A DNA stretch of 51,180 nucleotides from an uncultured Ruminococcus sp. (GCA_902766885.1 CACXFS010000056.1:1-51180), one strand, 5' to 3'. Shown: positions 22,380-30,950, counted from the stretch's first letter. The notes: generated by a model not told the origin, from the letters alone. Translations and numbers: made by a program.

Positions 22380-23798
22380 ATGAAGAATATTGTAGAAGAA
22401 ACAAGACAAATGAACAAGATGGGCACTGCCGACATCAAAAAGCTTATGCTTTCTATGGGATTGCCGATGATTGTTTCAATGGCGCTTCAGGCGGTTTATA
22501 ATATAGTTGACAGCTACTTTGTAAGCTGTATGCCCGATACTGCCGAAGTTCAGCATATGGGCGATTTAGCGGTAAATGCGCTTACGCTTGCCTTTCCTGT
22601 TCAGATGCTTATGATAGCAATAGGAGTCGGAACAGGCGTAGGTATCAACGCAATTCTGTCAAGAAGTCTTGGTGAGGGTGACAGTGAAAAATGCAGTAAA
22701 ATTGCAGGCAACTCAATTTTCCTTGGCTTGTGTATGTATGTAGTGTTTTTGCTGTTCGGACTTTTCGGAGTTGACGCATATATCGGCTCGCAGACAGACA
22801 ATCAGCAGATTATTTCAATGGCGACGTCATATCTCAGAATTTGCACAATCGGCTCATTCGGTGTAAGTATGTATATTACCTACGAAAAGCTGTTGCAGGC
22901 TACAGGCAAGACAATGCAGTCTACTATTGCTCAGATAGCAGGTGCGCTGACAAATATTATCCTTGACCCGATTATGATTTTCGGTTGGTGCGGATTACCC
23001 GAAATGGGAATTGACGGTGCCGCATATGCCACAATTATCGGTCAGTTCGTATCATTTGCACTCGACGCAGTATTCCATTACGTCTGCAATTCAAAGGATT
23101 TCAGCGCAAATATAAAGTACGTAAAGCCGCAGCTTAATATCATCGGTCAGATTTACCGTGTAGGTGTTCCTGCAATTTTAATGCAGGCGCTTATGTCATT
23201 CCTCACATACGGCGTGAATGTAATCTTTGCAAACGTTTCAACCGAAGCGGTAACTGCATACGGAATTTACTACAAAATCCAGCAGTTCGTATTCTTTGCC
23301 GCATTCGGAATGAACAACGCTATGATTCCGATAATTGCGTTCAACTATGGAATGAAGAGTAAAAAGCGCATAAATCAAGGCATAAAATACGGAATGATTT
23401 ACACGCTTATCATAATGTTTCTGGGAGCAATTCTCTTGCAGGTGTTTGCAAATCAGATTCTCGGAATTTTTTCACTTTCAGACAAAACAAGAGAGCTTGC
23501 AATTCTGGCTATCAGAATAATCACACTCGGTTACATTTTTGTCGGTGCAAATATTGCGTATCAGGGAATTTTTCAGGCTCTTGGATGTGGTGTAAGTTCT
23601 CTGGTGCTTTCGTTGATAAGGCTAATTGTTGTTCCTCTGCCGCTTGCTGCAGTGTTCACCTGCTTTCCAAATGCCGAAACGCTTATATGGGTTGCATTCC
23701 CTGTCGGAGAGCTTTCAGCGTTTCTGATTGCGCTGATGATGATGAAGTTTATCGGAAAACGCAAGATTTCCCCGATAAAAGCAAGTGTTCAGGCATAA
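22380..23798 (+). CDS. MATE-family multidrug/metabolite efflux transporter
   Basis: A 472-aa membrane protein with about 12 hydrophobic helices. PMIVSMALQAVYNIVDSYFV is the first helix of the family, quoted in 20 residues. GVGTGVGINAILSR and the repeated pattern in the second half, GMNNAMIPIIAFNYG, are further signatures. MATE transporters expel cations or metabolites using Na+ or H+ gradients. ATG 22380 has AGGAGG 6 nt upstream; the longer frame from 22257 runs through the leader hairpins and is rejected. The substrate is unknown. Confidence 0.93.
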   Translation: MKNIVEETRQMNKMGTADIKKLMLSMGLPMIVSMALQAVYNIVDSYFVSCMPDTAEVQHMGDLAVNALTLAFPVQMLMIAIGVGTGVGINAILSRSLGEGDSEKCSKIAGNSIFLGLCMYVVFLLFGLFGVDAYIGSQTDNQQIISMATSYLRICTIGSFGVSMYITYEKLLQATGKTMQSTIAQIAGALTNIILDPIMIFGWCGLPEMGIDGAAYATIIGQFVSFALDAVFHYVCNSKDFSANIKYVKPQLNIIGQIYRVGVPAILMQALMSFLTYGVNVIFANVSTEAVTAYGIYYKIQQFVFFAAFGMNNAMIPIIAFNYGMKSKKRINQGIKYGMIYTLIIMFLGAILLQVFANQILGIFSLSDKTRELAILAIRIITLGYIFVGANIAYQGIFQALGCGVSSLVLSLIRLIVVPLPLAAVFTCFPNAETLIWVAFPVGELSAFLIALMMMKFIGKRKISPIKASVQA

Positions 23799-23975
23799 TA
23801 ATCCGATAAAATTATTGCATCATTTTTGTATCATTTGTCGGGTGGTCAAAATTGAAATATGCTCAAAAGTAGTTTTTTGAGGGATTGCAGAAAAATAATG
23901 CACAAAATAGACTTAAAATTATTGTGCACATTGTCATTTTGCCTGTTGAGAAAAGACAAATCCGCCTTTATCCAC

Positions 23976-24004
23976 TTGAAATAAGGTCGAAAAAATAGTA
24001 TAAT
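23976..24004 (+). promoter_or_regulatory. Consensus promoter of the orphan small RNA
   Basis: TTGAAA (23976-23981), exactly 17 bp, TATAAT (23999-24004). No gene follows, only a hairpin and a strong terminator. Confidence 0.75.
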
Positions 24005-24010
24005 ATATGA

Positions 24011-24091
24011 AAATGAAATGCTCACATTGAACATTCATTTTCATAAAACACACAATCGCAAAACAGACCGTCGGGAGACGGTCTGTTTTGC
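24011..24091 (+). ncRNA. Candidate orphan small RNA (about 80 nt)
   Basis: A consensus promoter is followed by a hairpin (AAATGAAATG with CATTCATTT, about 24011-24041), an unpaired CA-rich linker, and a perfect 13-bp terminator stem (24060-24072 with 24077-24089, loop GGGA) ending in TTTTGC. No ORF longer than 7 codons is present. This is the layout of an intergenic regulatory RNA. It does not match an RNA family I recognise. The rest of the 625-bp gap holds the Bax-inhibitor remnant and two minus-strand terminators. Confidence 0.6.
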
Positions 24092-24113
24092 TTTATGATT
24101 TAATTGTAAAAAA

Positions 24114-24135
24114 CGGCTGCCGATATCAGCAGCCG
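24114..24135 (-). terminator. Terminator behind the Bax-inhibitor remnant
   Basis: A 7-bp CGGCTGC/GCAGCCG stem. On the minus strand it is followed by TTTTTTAC, so it belongs to the truncated gene just upstream. Confidence 0.7.
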
Positions 24136-24149
24136 AAATTTTTGATAAA

Positions 24150-24353
24150 TTACTTATTTTTGCTAAGCGTGAGAAGTAAATCGAGAACTTTTAGATAAAT
24201 CCAGATTACCGTGAATGCAAGACCGAAAGCGGCGCTCCATTCGTATTTTTTGGGCAGATTGTTTTCAACGTTTTTTTCAATGGTATCGAAATCAGTAAGC
24301 AAAAAGAGCGTTGCGGTGATGATTCCTAAAACGGAAAAGCCGATTGAAAACAG
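24150..24353 (-). pseudogene. 3' remnant of a Bax inhibitor-1/YccA-family membrane protein
   Basis: A minus-strand frame of about 66 codons to TAA at 24150 reads LLTDFDTIEKNVENNLPKKY, then EWSAAFGLAFTVIWIYLKVL and DLLLTL. This is the C-terminal end of the BI-1/YetJ family: the DFD(T/N)IE motif, the EW-x-AAFGL helix and the terminal IWIYL helix. The five or so N-terminal helices are missing, and the homology begins exactly at the terminator of the M23 gene. A deletion has removed the start. There is no SD or start codon, so it is probably not expressed. Confidence 0.8.
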
Positions 24354-24378
24354 CGGTGCTTGATTTAAGCACCGCTGT
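24350..24378 (-). terminator. Terminator of the M23 peptidase gene
   Basis: A perfect 12-bp stem (24350-24361 with 24367-24378), loop of 5 nt. On the minus strand it is followed by TTTTC, so it is moderate in strength, and it merges into the Bax-inhibitor remnant. Confidence 0.7.
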
Positions 24379-24423
24379 AATAAGCTATTTGATTAATTTG
24401 CGTTTGAGAAACTCAACCTCGAC

Positions 24424-26013
24424 TTATGATACAAACTGCAAAGGATTGAGCTTGTTTGAATTATAGATAATTTCAAAATGGAGGTGAGGTCCCGTTGAAT
24501 TACCCGTTGAACCAACATATCCTATTGTGTCGCCCTGAGAAACGTGCTGACCGTAAGATACTGCAACTGAACTGCAGTGACCGTAAAGAGTCTTATAGCC
24601 GTTGCCGTGGTCGATGATTACATAGTTACCGTAGCCGTCGCCGTTGTCGCCTGCCTGAACAACTGTTCCGCCGTCAGATGCGACAATGGGCTGTCCGTAA
24701 ACTCCGCCGGCTGAAATATCAATGCCCCAGTGCATTCTGCCCCAACGCCACTCATATTCGCTTGTGATGTTGTGGGTGTAGGGGAGAGGCCAGCAGAATG
24801 TGCCCGAAGTAGAGCCGGAAGAACTTGATTTTGAGCTTGAACTGCTGTCTTCAACAATTCCGTCCTTTGAGCCCCTTACAACAACCTCGTCAACTGCCTT
24901 TGTAATAACCTTGCTGTCGGTTTCAACAGCGTCCGTCTGCATACCGTCGGTAAATGTGGTGCGGATTGTAACTTCTTCCTTGCCGTTTTTGCCTTCAGTC
25001 TTTACTTTTTTATAAGATGATGACTGCGAATCGTCATATTCTGTCTTGATTTCGTAGTCAATTTCTCGTGTGTAAACAATATCGGTTGAAAGTGCAATTG
25101 AGAACTTGCCCTCAGCGGCAGTCATAATTTCAGAAACTGTCATAATCTCATCTTGTGAAAAACTTCCGCCCTTTACAACAACGTCATTTGCAAATTCTGT
25201 TGTTGTTTCGTCGTCGTAGCCCTCTTTGTAGTCGGTAAGAACCTTATCAAGAGCGGCATTAAGTGCGTCGGTTTCGCTTGTTGCACCGATAAGCTTGCCG
25301 TCAATGTAAAGTCCAGAACATCCGTTGCCGATGTTATCGTTCATAAGCGCCTTTGTAATTGAAGCATATGCGCCCGAACCGAGAGTGCTTGTTGCCTCAT
25401 CTGCTGTTGCAGAGAAAACTGCGCCGGAATTTACGGCAGTATCTTCACTGATTTCGTTATTGCTGTCTGTCGGAGCAGTTTTAACCGAAGATGAACTGGT
25501 GATAACCTTTGTCACATTTTCGGGAGCGTCAAGTGCGCTTGCCACTGTCACGCAGGAAAGCATAATTGCCGATGCGCAGGCAACAACTGCAAGAACAGCC
25601 TTTTTCTTAAGTATTGTATGCGCACGGTAAGTTGTTGTAGGAGCGCTGTGAGCGTGTTTTTTGTTGCCCGAAATAACTGAAATTCCCGAAACAGCGTCTT
25701 TTAATGAGCCGGAAAACTCACCTTTTGCACCATTTCTGTTTTCGGTATAGCACCTGTCAAGAACCGAGGGAGATTTTTTAGCCTTGGCTGTTTTAGCGGC
25801 AATTCTGTCTGATGTTTTGCCGATGAAATGTGCAGATACCTCGGAAACCTTTTTGGAAACTGATTTAGCAAGGTAAACCGACGCTCTTTTTACGAATCGT
25901 ATTGTTTTGAAAGCGACAGACGGCTGAGTGGATTTTCTTGTCGCTTTTTTCTTTTCTGTTGAAAGACTTTCTATTTCATTGAAACCTTCCAAACCAATGA
26001 ACTTTGTCTTCAA
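24424..26013 (-). CDS. Membrane-anchored M23 peptidoglycan endopeptidase with G5 domain
   Basis: A 529-aa protein. A long basic cytosolic region (1-145) precedes one membrane helix (about 139-160, AVLAVVACASAIMLSC). A G5 domain lies at about 340-395 (KVKTEGKNGKEEV to DEVVVRGSK), then a Ser-rich linker and a C-terminal LytM/M23 domain. The latter has HWGIDISAG (metal His and Asp), the YGNYVIIDHGNG strand, LYGHC and GPHLHFEI (catalytic and metal His). It cuts peptide cross-links in peptidoglycan. The start is TTG 26013 with AGGAGA 7 nt before. The upstream promoter carries a WalR-like box. Confidence 0.92.
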   Translation of the reverse strand: MKTKFIGLEGFNEIESLSTEKKKATRKSTQPSVAFKTIRFVKRASVYLAKSVSKKVSEVSAHFIGKTSDRIAAKTAKAKKSPSVLDRCYTENRNGAKGEFSGSLKDAVSGISVISGNKKHAHSAPTTTYRAHTILKKKAVLAVVACASAIMLSCVTVASALDAPENVTKVITSSSSVKTAPTDSNNEISEDTAVNSGAVFSATADEATSTLGSGAYASITKALMNDNIGNGCSGLYIDGKLIGATSETDALNAALDKVLTDYKEGYDDETTTEFANDVVVKGGSFSQDEIMTVSEIMTAAEGKFSIALSTDIVYTREIDYEIKTEYDDSQSSSYKKVKTEGKNGKEEVTIRTTFTDGMQTDAVETDSKVITKAVDEVVVRGSKDGIVEDSSSSSKSSSSGSTSGTFCWPLPYTHNITSEYEWRWGRMHWGIDISAGGVYGQPIVASDGGTVVQAGDNGDGYGNYVIIDHGNGYKTLYGHCSSVAVSYGQHVSQGDTIGYVGSTGNSTGPHLHFEIIYNSNKLNPLQFVS

Positions 26014-26038
26014 AATAATTTCTCCTATCTCATTAACC

Positions 26039-26097
26039 GTTACATTTTTGTAACAAACTCAACATCTTAATTATATCAAATTGTAACGAATTTGCAA
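26039..26097 (-). promoter_or_regulatory. Promoter of the M23 gene with a WalR-like box
   Basis: Minus strand TTGCAA (26092-26097), 16 bp, TATAAT (26070-26075). Downstream, TGTTAC-AAAAA-TGTAAC (26039-26055 on the plus strand, read on the minus strand) matches the WalR consensus TGTWAH-N5-TGTWAH perfectly; it is also a hairpin-forming palindrome. WalR controls cell-wall hydrolases in Firmicutes. The site lies within the first 25 transcribed nt. Confidence 0.6.
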
Positions 26098-26184
26098 TAA
26101 GAGAATTAAAAAACGTAACCTTTAACAGAAAATTCACCAAATACAGATTAAAATATCTGCCAAAATGCACAATATTTCTTCAAA

Positions 26185-26640
26185 TTAATTATACTCTAAG
26201 TTATCAATTTTATAATCTTTCAACAAAGAGTAATATTCTTTTAAAGCAGAAACAGCGCCGTTTTTGTCGTGTTCCTTGTAATTTCCGCACTCTATTGCCG
26301 TTGTTCCCGGAATTTCTCCAACGTGCTCACTGCACTTTTTAACAGTTTCCTTTATAAGGTCAAGTGCCTGCTGATGAGTTAAATTTCTCACAAGAAAATA
26401 AAAGCCTGTCCTGCACCCCATAGGACCGAAATAAATTACGTTGTCTGCATACTCGCTGTTGCGTGCATAGGTTGCAAAAAGGTGCTCTATAGTGTGCATA
26501 ACGGGATTTGGCAGAAACGGAGGAGTGTTCGGTTTTACAAAACGCATATCATATGTCGTGATGTCGCCGTCAATTCGTGAAATATATACTCCCGGATTTA
26601 AAGTGTTGTGATTAACGGTAAAGCTTGCAATTCTTTTCAT
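26185..26640 (-). CDS. luxS: S-ribosylhomocysteine lyase (AI-2 synthesis)
   Basis: A 151-aa protein. The metal ligands His49 and His53 (HTIEH) and Cys118 (ECGNYKEH) are present, as is the catalytic Cys76 in FGPMGCRTGFY. LuxS splits S-ribosylhomocysteine into homocysteine and the AI-2 precursor DPD, recycling methyl-cycle sulfur. It follows the GH25 gene by 28 nt with SD AAAGGA, so it may be co-transcribed with it. It links to the metY and cysK sulfur metabolism elsewhere in the window. Confidence 0.97.
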   Translation of the reverse strand: MKRIASFTVNHNTLNPGVYISRIDGDITTYDMRFVKPNTPPFLPNPVMHTIEHLFATYARNSEYADNVIYFGPMGCRTGFYFLVRNLTHQQALDLIKETVKKCSEHVGEIPGTTAIECGNYKEHDKNGAVSALKEYYSLLKDYKIDNLEYN

Positions 26641-26668
26641 TATAATGTCAGTCCTTTAATATTTAATA

Positions 26669-27568
26669 TCAGTCATAATCGGCTACGTTTGTAAAGCAGA
26701 CGTTCAAATCTACCGCACCTTCAATTCCGTCGATAGTACCCGTTGCGGAATATTGCCACATAGAAAACTCATAATAAAATGTAGGTACATTTGCGTATTC
26801 GCAGTACCATATGTCTATGTCGGCAAGGCGTGAGAGGTCATATTTGAAGTACAGCTCACGGCTCGGGGAATAGAGAATTGGCGTATAGCCAAGCTCTTTT
26901 ACTCTGTCGCAGAAAGCTCTTGCGCACTCGGTAGCCTGATTTGCGCTTACATTGTCTGTTCGTGCGTCGTCATCCTTGATGATTTCCCAGTCATAAGCAA
27001 CGGGATAGTCAAGCTTTATGTCGCCGAGAACTGTTTTTACATAGTCAGCTTCTTCAATTGCTTCTTCTGTGCTGATTGCCTGCGAGAAGAAATAAGCACC
27101 GACTTTGATTCCCTCTGCTTTAGCGCCGTTTATGTATTCAAGCGCTCTTTCGTCTGTATACATTTCACCGCTCTCGCCGTAGCCTCTGCCGCCTACTCTT
27201 ATCATAGCAAAGTCAATTCCGCTTTCCTTGACCTTTTTCCAGTCAATGTCGCCGCTGTACGAGGATACGTCAATTCCCTCGGTTGAGGCTGATTTTCCGT
27301 TTTCACTATAATATTTAAGGTTTGAATCAGCAGTGAAACCGTTGTTATCAAGCTTGTTTACGGGAACTCCGTCGAGCTCGGTAATCCAGATTTCACCGAG
27401 GGTGCTGTCGTTTATGTGAATTTTATTTCCTGTTGTTTTAACGGTTGTGTCTGTGGCGGCTGTAGCAGTCTGCGAGCTTGAACTGCTGCTGTTTTCGTCA
27501 GAACATCCGCACAATGCCGCAGAAACCAGCATAGCAGATGCAATAAGCATGCAGGTAATCCTTTTCAT
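26669..27568 (-). CDS. GH25 lysozyme-like lipoprotein
   Basis: A 299-aa protein with a lipoprotein signal peptide (lipobox LCGC, lipidated Cys22), a Ser/Thr-rich linker (about 27-50) and a short beta region. The GH25 barrel covers about 97-295: GIDVSSYSGDIDWKKV with the catalytic Asp, FAMIRVGGRG, VGAYFFSQAIS, DYPVAYDWE with catalytic acid residues, and DIWYCEYA near the end. GH25 muramidases hydrolyse peptidoglycan. Membrane anchoring suggests remodelling of its own wall. luxS follows on the same strand. Confidence 0.94.
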   Translation of the reverse strand: MKRITCMLIASAMLVSAALCGCSDENSSSSSSQTATAATDTTVKTTGNKIHINDSTLGEIWITELDGVPVNKLDNNGFTADSNLKYYSENGKSASTEGIDVSSYSGDIDWKKVKESGIDFAMIRVGGRGYGESGEMYTDERALEYINGAKAEGIKVGAYFFSQAISTEEAIEEADYVKTVLGDIKLDYPVAYDWEIIKDDDARTDNVSANQATECARAFCDRVKELGYTPILYSPSRELYFKYDLSRLADIDIWYCEYANVPTFYYEFSMWQYSATGTIDGIEGAVDLNVCFTNVADYD

Positions 27569-27673
27569 ATTAATTTCTCCGTTTCCTTATTATATATTTA
27601 TAAAAACCCTTGAAATTATTAAAAGCATATCATATTTTTGTTTTTATGTAAATAAATTAAGTCGAAATTTGTA

Positions 27674-27702
27674 TTGAAAATTATGTGAAGATTAAGTATA
27701 AT
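27674..27702 (+). promoter_or_regulatory. Consensus promoter of the 102-aa unknown gene
   Basis: TTGAAA (27674-27679), exactly 17 bp, TATAAT (27697-27702). It overlaps the nominal start of the longest frame (27685), which shows that translation begins further downstream. Confidence 0.75.
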
Positions 27703-27780
27703 AGATATATTATCCATCAAAAACCATATTTGAAAAATTGTGGATACAGATTTGTGTTTTATGAAAGGTTGGTGAAACGG

Positions 27781-28089
27781 GTGAAAAATGTCGGCGTCAG
27801 CGGTTACCGCAGAAAAACTAAAGAACAGCTTTTGAAAGAAATCGACGCCTGCAAATCACTCAGCCAGCTTTTTGCTTTGATTCAGCACGAGGGAATTGTA
27901 ATGAGAATGTATAGCCAGCCGGGTGCGTCAAACCTTACTCCGAAAAAGCTTTATCCTAAGGAAATAATTAACAACAAAGAGGACACCCCCCTTGAACGCC
28001 TGCGATTAAGGGTGAGAAAAGCTGTTGAGCAGTATGACGAGAGAGTTCCGTCAAGCTCTTGTCCCGATAACCCAAACGGCAAAAAATAA
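27781..28089 (+). CDS. Small basic protein of unknown function
   Basis: A 102-aa protein. The longest frame starts at 27685 inside the promoter, so I use GTG 27781, about 10 nt after AAAGGTTGG; GTG 27772 is also possible. The sequence opens KNVGVSGYRRKTKEQLLKEI and continues with an amphipathic helix, then RLRLRVRKAVEQYDE, and ends PDNPNGKK. It is rich in Lys and Arg and lacks a signal peptide, so it may bind nucleic acid, but I do not recognise the family. Confidence 0.65.
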   Translation: MKNVGVSGYRRKTKEQLLKEIDACKSLSQLFALIQHEGIVMRMYSQPGASNLTPKKLYPKEIINNKEDTPLERLRLRVRKAVEQYDERVPSSSCPDNPNGKK

Positions 28090-28295
28090 AATTAATTGTT
28101 AAATTATAATTCGAGAAACGCATAATAATCTTCTTTTATCTAAAAAAGTAATTATTCGTACAAAAATTATTAATTTGCACCTAAAAAATATAAAAAATTT
28201 ACATAAAAAACTCTTTATTTTTTGGAAAAATTATTATATACTATTGTTATTAAATATCGTTTAGCGATGATATATTGGTGAAAGAGGGAATAAGA

Positions 28296-29801
28296 ATGAA
28301 AAATAAGTTTAAACGTGTTTTTTCAGCTTTGCTTGCGGTGATAACGGTGTTTTCCGCTACTGCGGTGTTTGGCACAAGTACATATGCGGCTGAAAGCGAA
28401 ACTTTGCCTGTTGTGTCGGGTGAAACTGTTGAAACAGCTACTGAACCTGCCGAATCTACGGAGCCTGCAACTGCCCCGTCAACAGCTGTGACCGAACCTA
28501 CTACTCAGCCTGCTACCGTTGTGACAACTGCTCCGGCAACTGAGCCGACTACAAAGCCTGCTCCGAAGGTAGGTAATGTTAAGAACATAGTTAAAACAAG
28601 CTTTTTAACCGACCAGATAACCCTTACATGGGATAAGGTAAGCGGAGCGTCGGGATACTATATATATTACAAAAATGCCGATAACTCAAATACTTTCAAG
28701 AAGATTGCCGAGGTTAAGTCAAATACCTGCACGGTTAAAAAACTTTTGCACACAACGCAGTATCATTTCAAAATATCTGCATACGTTGTTCAGGACGGTG
28801 TAAAATACGAGGGTGCAGGCACAGTTAAAAAGACTGCCACACAGCCCGGCAAAGCAGAAAATCTGAGAATGAAGCGTTCTTCAAGCGTTATTGAATTTGC
28901 ATGGAACCGCAACTCAAAGGCAACGGGATATAAAATCTACCGTGCAAGCGGCAGCACAAACGGAAAATACGTGCTTTATAAAACAATCAGAGGCAACAGC
29001 ACAACTACTTTTACAGACAAGAATATCGAACTCGGCAGAGCGTATTATTACTGCGTAAAGCCTTTCCGTGAGCTTTACAATACTTCATATACCGCTCCCT
29101 CGGCAGACATAAAATTCATCTGCGGTATGAGCGCACCTGATTATTCTATGACCTCTCAGCTTTCAAGAGTAAGCCTTTCGTGGAATAAGAACAAGTATGC
29201 CACAGGTTATGACATTTACTATTCTACCTCAAAGGACGGAACTTTTAAAAAGCTCGGAAGTACAACAAACAATTACTTCAATACAGTAAAGCTTTCTAAC
29301 AAAAAGACTTACTACTTCCGTGTTCAGCCCTATAAGCTAAACGGAGCGAATAAAACAAAGGTTGTAGGCACTTACGCCACACGTTCAAAGACCGTAACAA
29401 AAGATGCATACGGTGTAAGCGTGGGAAATACATATATTGAAATCAGCCTCAAACAGCAGCATATGTGGTATTATCGCAACGGTGAGCTTTATTGCCACAC
29501 AGACGTTGTAACGGGTAATGACGATGGTTATCACAACACGCCGAAGGGAGCCTTTTCAATCTGGCAGCGTCAGTCACCGACAACGCTTGTAGGTGCAGGT
29601 TATGCGTCATATGTAAACTACTGGATGGCGTTTACGTATAACGGCGTGGGAATCCACGACGCAAGCTGGCGCTCAAACAGCGAGTACGGCGGAACAACCT
29701 ATAAGGGCAACGGCTCGCACGGCTGTGTAAACACACCCTACAACGCAGTAAAGAAGATTTATCAGAAAGCAGGAATCGGAACAAGAGTTGTTGTTTACTG
29801 A
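28296..29801 (+). CDS. Secreted L,D-transpeptidase (YkuD) with fibronectin-type repeats
   Basis: A 501-aa protein. A signal peptide (1-32, ending STYAAE) is followed by a Thr/Pro/Glu/Ala-rich linker (about 35-92). Three fibronectin type III-like repeats follow (about 93-185, 186-275, 278-365), each with a Y-x-IYY or GYKIYR strand. The C-terminal YkuD domain (about 372-501) has His454 (GIHDASW) and SHGCVN with nucleophile Cys477. It forms 3-3 cross-links or attaches proteins to peptidoglycan outside the cell. Start ATG 28296 lies after AAAGAGGG. The 185-bp AT-rich gap upstream shows no clear gene. Confidence 0.94.
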   Translation: MKNKFKRVFSALLAVITVFSATAVFGTSTYAAESETLPVVSGETVETATEPAESTEPATAPSTAVTEPTTQPATVVTTAPATEPTTKPAPKVGNVKNIVKTSFLTDQITLTWDKVSGASGYYIYYKNADNSNTFKKIAEVKSNTCTVKKLLHTTQYHFKISAYVVQDGVKYEGAGTVKKTATQPGKAENLRMKRSSSVIEFAWNRNSKATGYKIYRASGSTNGKYVLYKTIRGNSTTTFTDKNIELGRAYYYCVKPFRELYNTSYTAPSADIKFICGMSAPDYSMTSQLSRVSLSWNKNKYATGYDIYYSTSKDGTFKKLGSTTNNYFNTVKLSNKKTYYFRVQPYKLNGANKTKVVGTYATRSKTVTKDAYGVSVGNTYIEISLKQQHMWYYRNGELYCHTDVVTGNDDGYHNTPKGAFSIWQRQSPTTLVGAGYASYVNYWMAFTYNGVGIHDASWRSNSEYGGTTYKGNGSHGCVNTPYNAVKKIYQKAGIGTRVVVY

Positions 29802-29822
29802 TAAAAGTTTAATTACAAAGAT

Positions 29823-29853
29823 AAACGGCAAAGCTTCATTGCTTTGCCGTTTT
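29823..29853 (+). terminator. Terminator of the L,D-transpeptidase gene
   Basis: A perfect 12-bp stem (29823-29834 with 29841-29852) with a 6-nt loop, ending TTTTGTG. Confidence 0.85.
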
Positions 29854-29858
29854 GTGCG

Positions 29859-30665
29859 TTATTGAGTTGCTGTTGTGCTTTGTTTAGCTGTTGACGAGCT
29901 TTGTTTCGGGCACATTTTGCCGTCAACGTCGGTATAGTATTCGCCTTTTAGCAGGATTTGTGAAATCGGAACGATTTCGTAGCCCTTTTCCTTGATACCC
30001 TCAATTACCATAGGAAGTGCCTCGGGGGTGTTCTTTGCTCCGTTGTGCATAAGAATGATACTGCCGTCTTTGAGCTTATTTACTACATTTTTGGTAATCT
30101 GCTCGGGCGTGGGGTCTTTCCAGTCGAGCGAGTCAACATCCCACTGAACGCAGTACATATTACAGCCGTTAACCGACTTTACCACGTCGTTGTTATAGTC
30201 GCCGTAGGGCGCACGGAACAGGGTAGGTGTTTTGCCCGTAATCTTCTTGATTTTCTCGTTGCAGGACTGAATCTGTCCCGTCATATCCGACGTTGACATC
30301 TGCGTCATATGTGGGTGGGTGTCGCTGTGGTTGCCTATGTCGTGCCCTTTTTCGGCAATTTCCTTCACGCTTTCGGGGTATTTGTCAACCCAGTCGCCTA
30401 CAAGGAAAAACGTCGCCTTTACCTTATATTTATCAAGAATCTGAAGTAAATCATCGGTTTGCTCGTTGCCCCAGGCGGCGTCAAACGAAAGTGCAACCTG
30501 CTTTTTGTCGGTTTCCACATAGTAAATGGGGATTTCGCGGGGCGTTGAAGCGGTCTGAACCGCCCTGACAGTAGAAGTTATTGCAATTGCCGCCGTAGCT
30601 GCACCGATTAAAAGGCAGAATCCGATTGAAATAAGACTGCGCTTTGTGAGAATTAATAAACGCAT
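29859..30665 (-). CDS. Polysaccharide deacetylase, PdaB-like (NodB fold)
   Basis: A 268-aa protein with an N-terminal membrane anchor (about 10-30). A NodB domain has ALSFDAAWGNEQTDDLL (catalytic Asp and metal Asp), HDIGNHSDTHPHM (metal His pair), FRAPYGDYN and IILMHNG. The SFDAAWG variant is typical of the sporulation-linked PdaB group rather than generic chitooligosaccharide deacetylases (TFDDGP). It probably de-N-acetylates peptidoglycan during spore formation. A strong SD (GGAGGGG) precedes ATG 30665. Confidence 0.88.
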   Translation of the reverse strand: MRLLILTKRSLISIGFCLLIGAATAAIAITSTVRAVQTASTPREIPIYYVETDKKQVALSFDAAWGNEQTDDLLQILDKYKVKATFFLVGDWVDKYPESVKEIAEKGHDIGNHSDTHPHMTQMSTSDMTGQIQSCNEKIKKITGKTPTLFRAPYGDYNNDVVKSVNGCNMYCVQWDVDSLDWKDPTPEQITKNVVNKLKDGSIILMHNGAKNTPEALPMVIEGIKEKGYEIVPISQILLKGEYYTDVDGKMCPKQSSSTAKQSTTATQ

Positions 30666-30728
30666 AAAATCCCCTCCGATAAATTGTATGAGAAAGGAAT
30701 CTTTATTATGAAAGGTATTTTAATTCGG

Positions 30729-30950
30729 CGGTGTGCCACCGCAGGCAAATCGAGTGGCAAAATTGGATTATTTTGAAAAAATGTATGCCCGAATTATAGA
30801 TTGATAAATAGATAACGTTTCGGAACGGCTTCCCAGATGTTCCATTAACAAAATAGATGACGTAAAGTAGTATCCTGCGTTAGAGTTAGATAAATTTATG
30901 ACTCCCGAGATACCGAGCTATAATCCATAGCCGATTTATATAACGGACTA
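30729..30950. repeat. Dispersed intergenic repeat, partial copy of the 450-bp element
   Basis: A 222-bp stretch without ORFs. It shares long blocks with 38500-38925 and 51030-51180: GGCAAATCGAGTGG, GATTGATAAATAG, GACGTAAA.TAGTATC, ATGACTCCCGAGATACCGAG and TATAACGGACTAAAAA. The inner palindromic blocks found at 38600-38820 are missing, which suggests a shorter base form of the element. It makes up most of the 350-bp gap before the zinc-ribbon gene. Confidence 0.75.
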
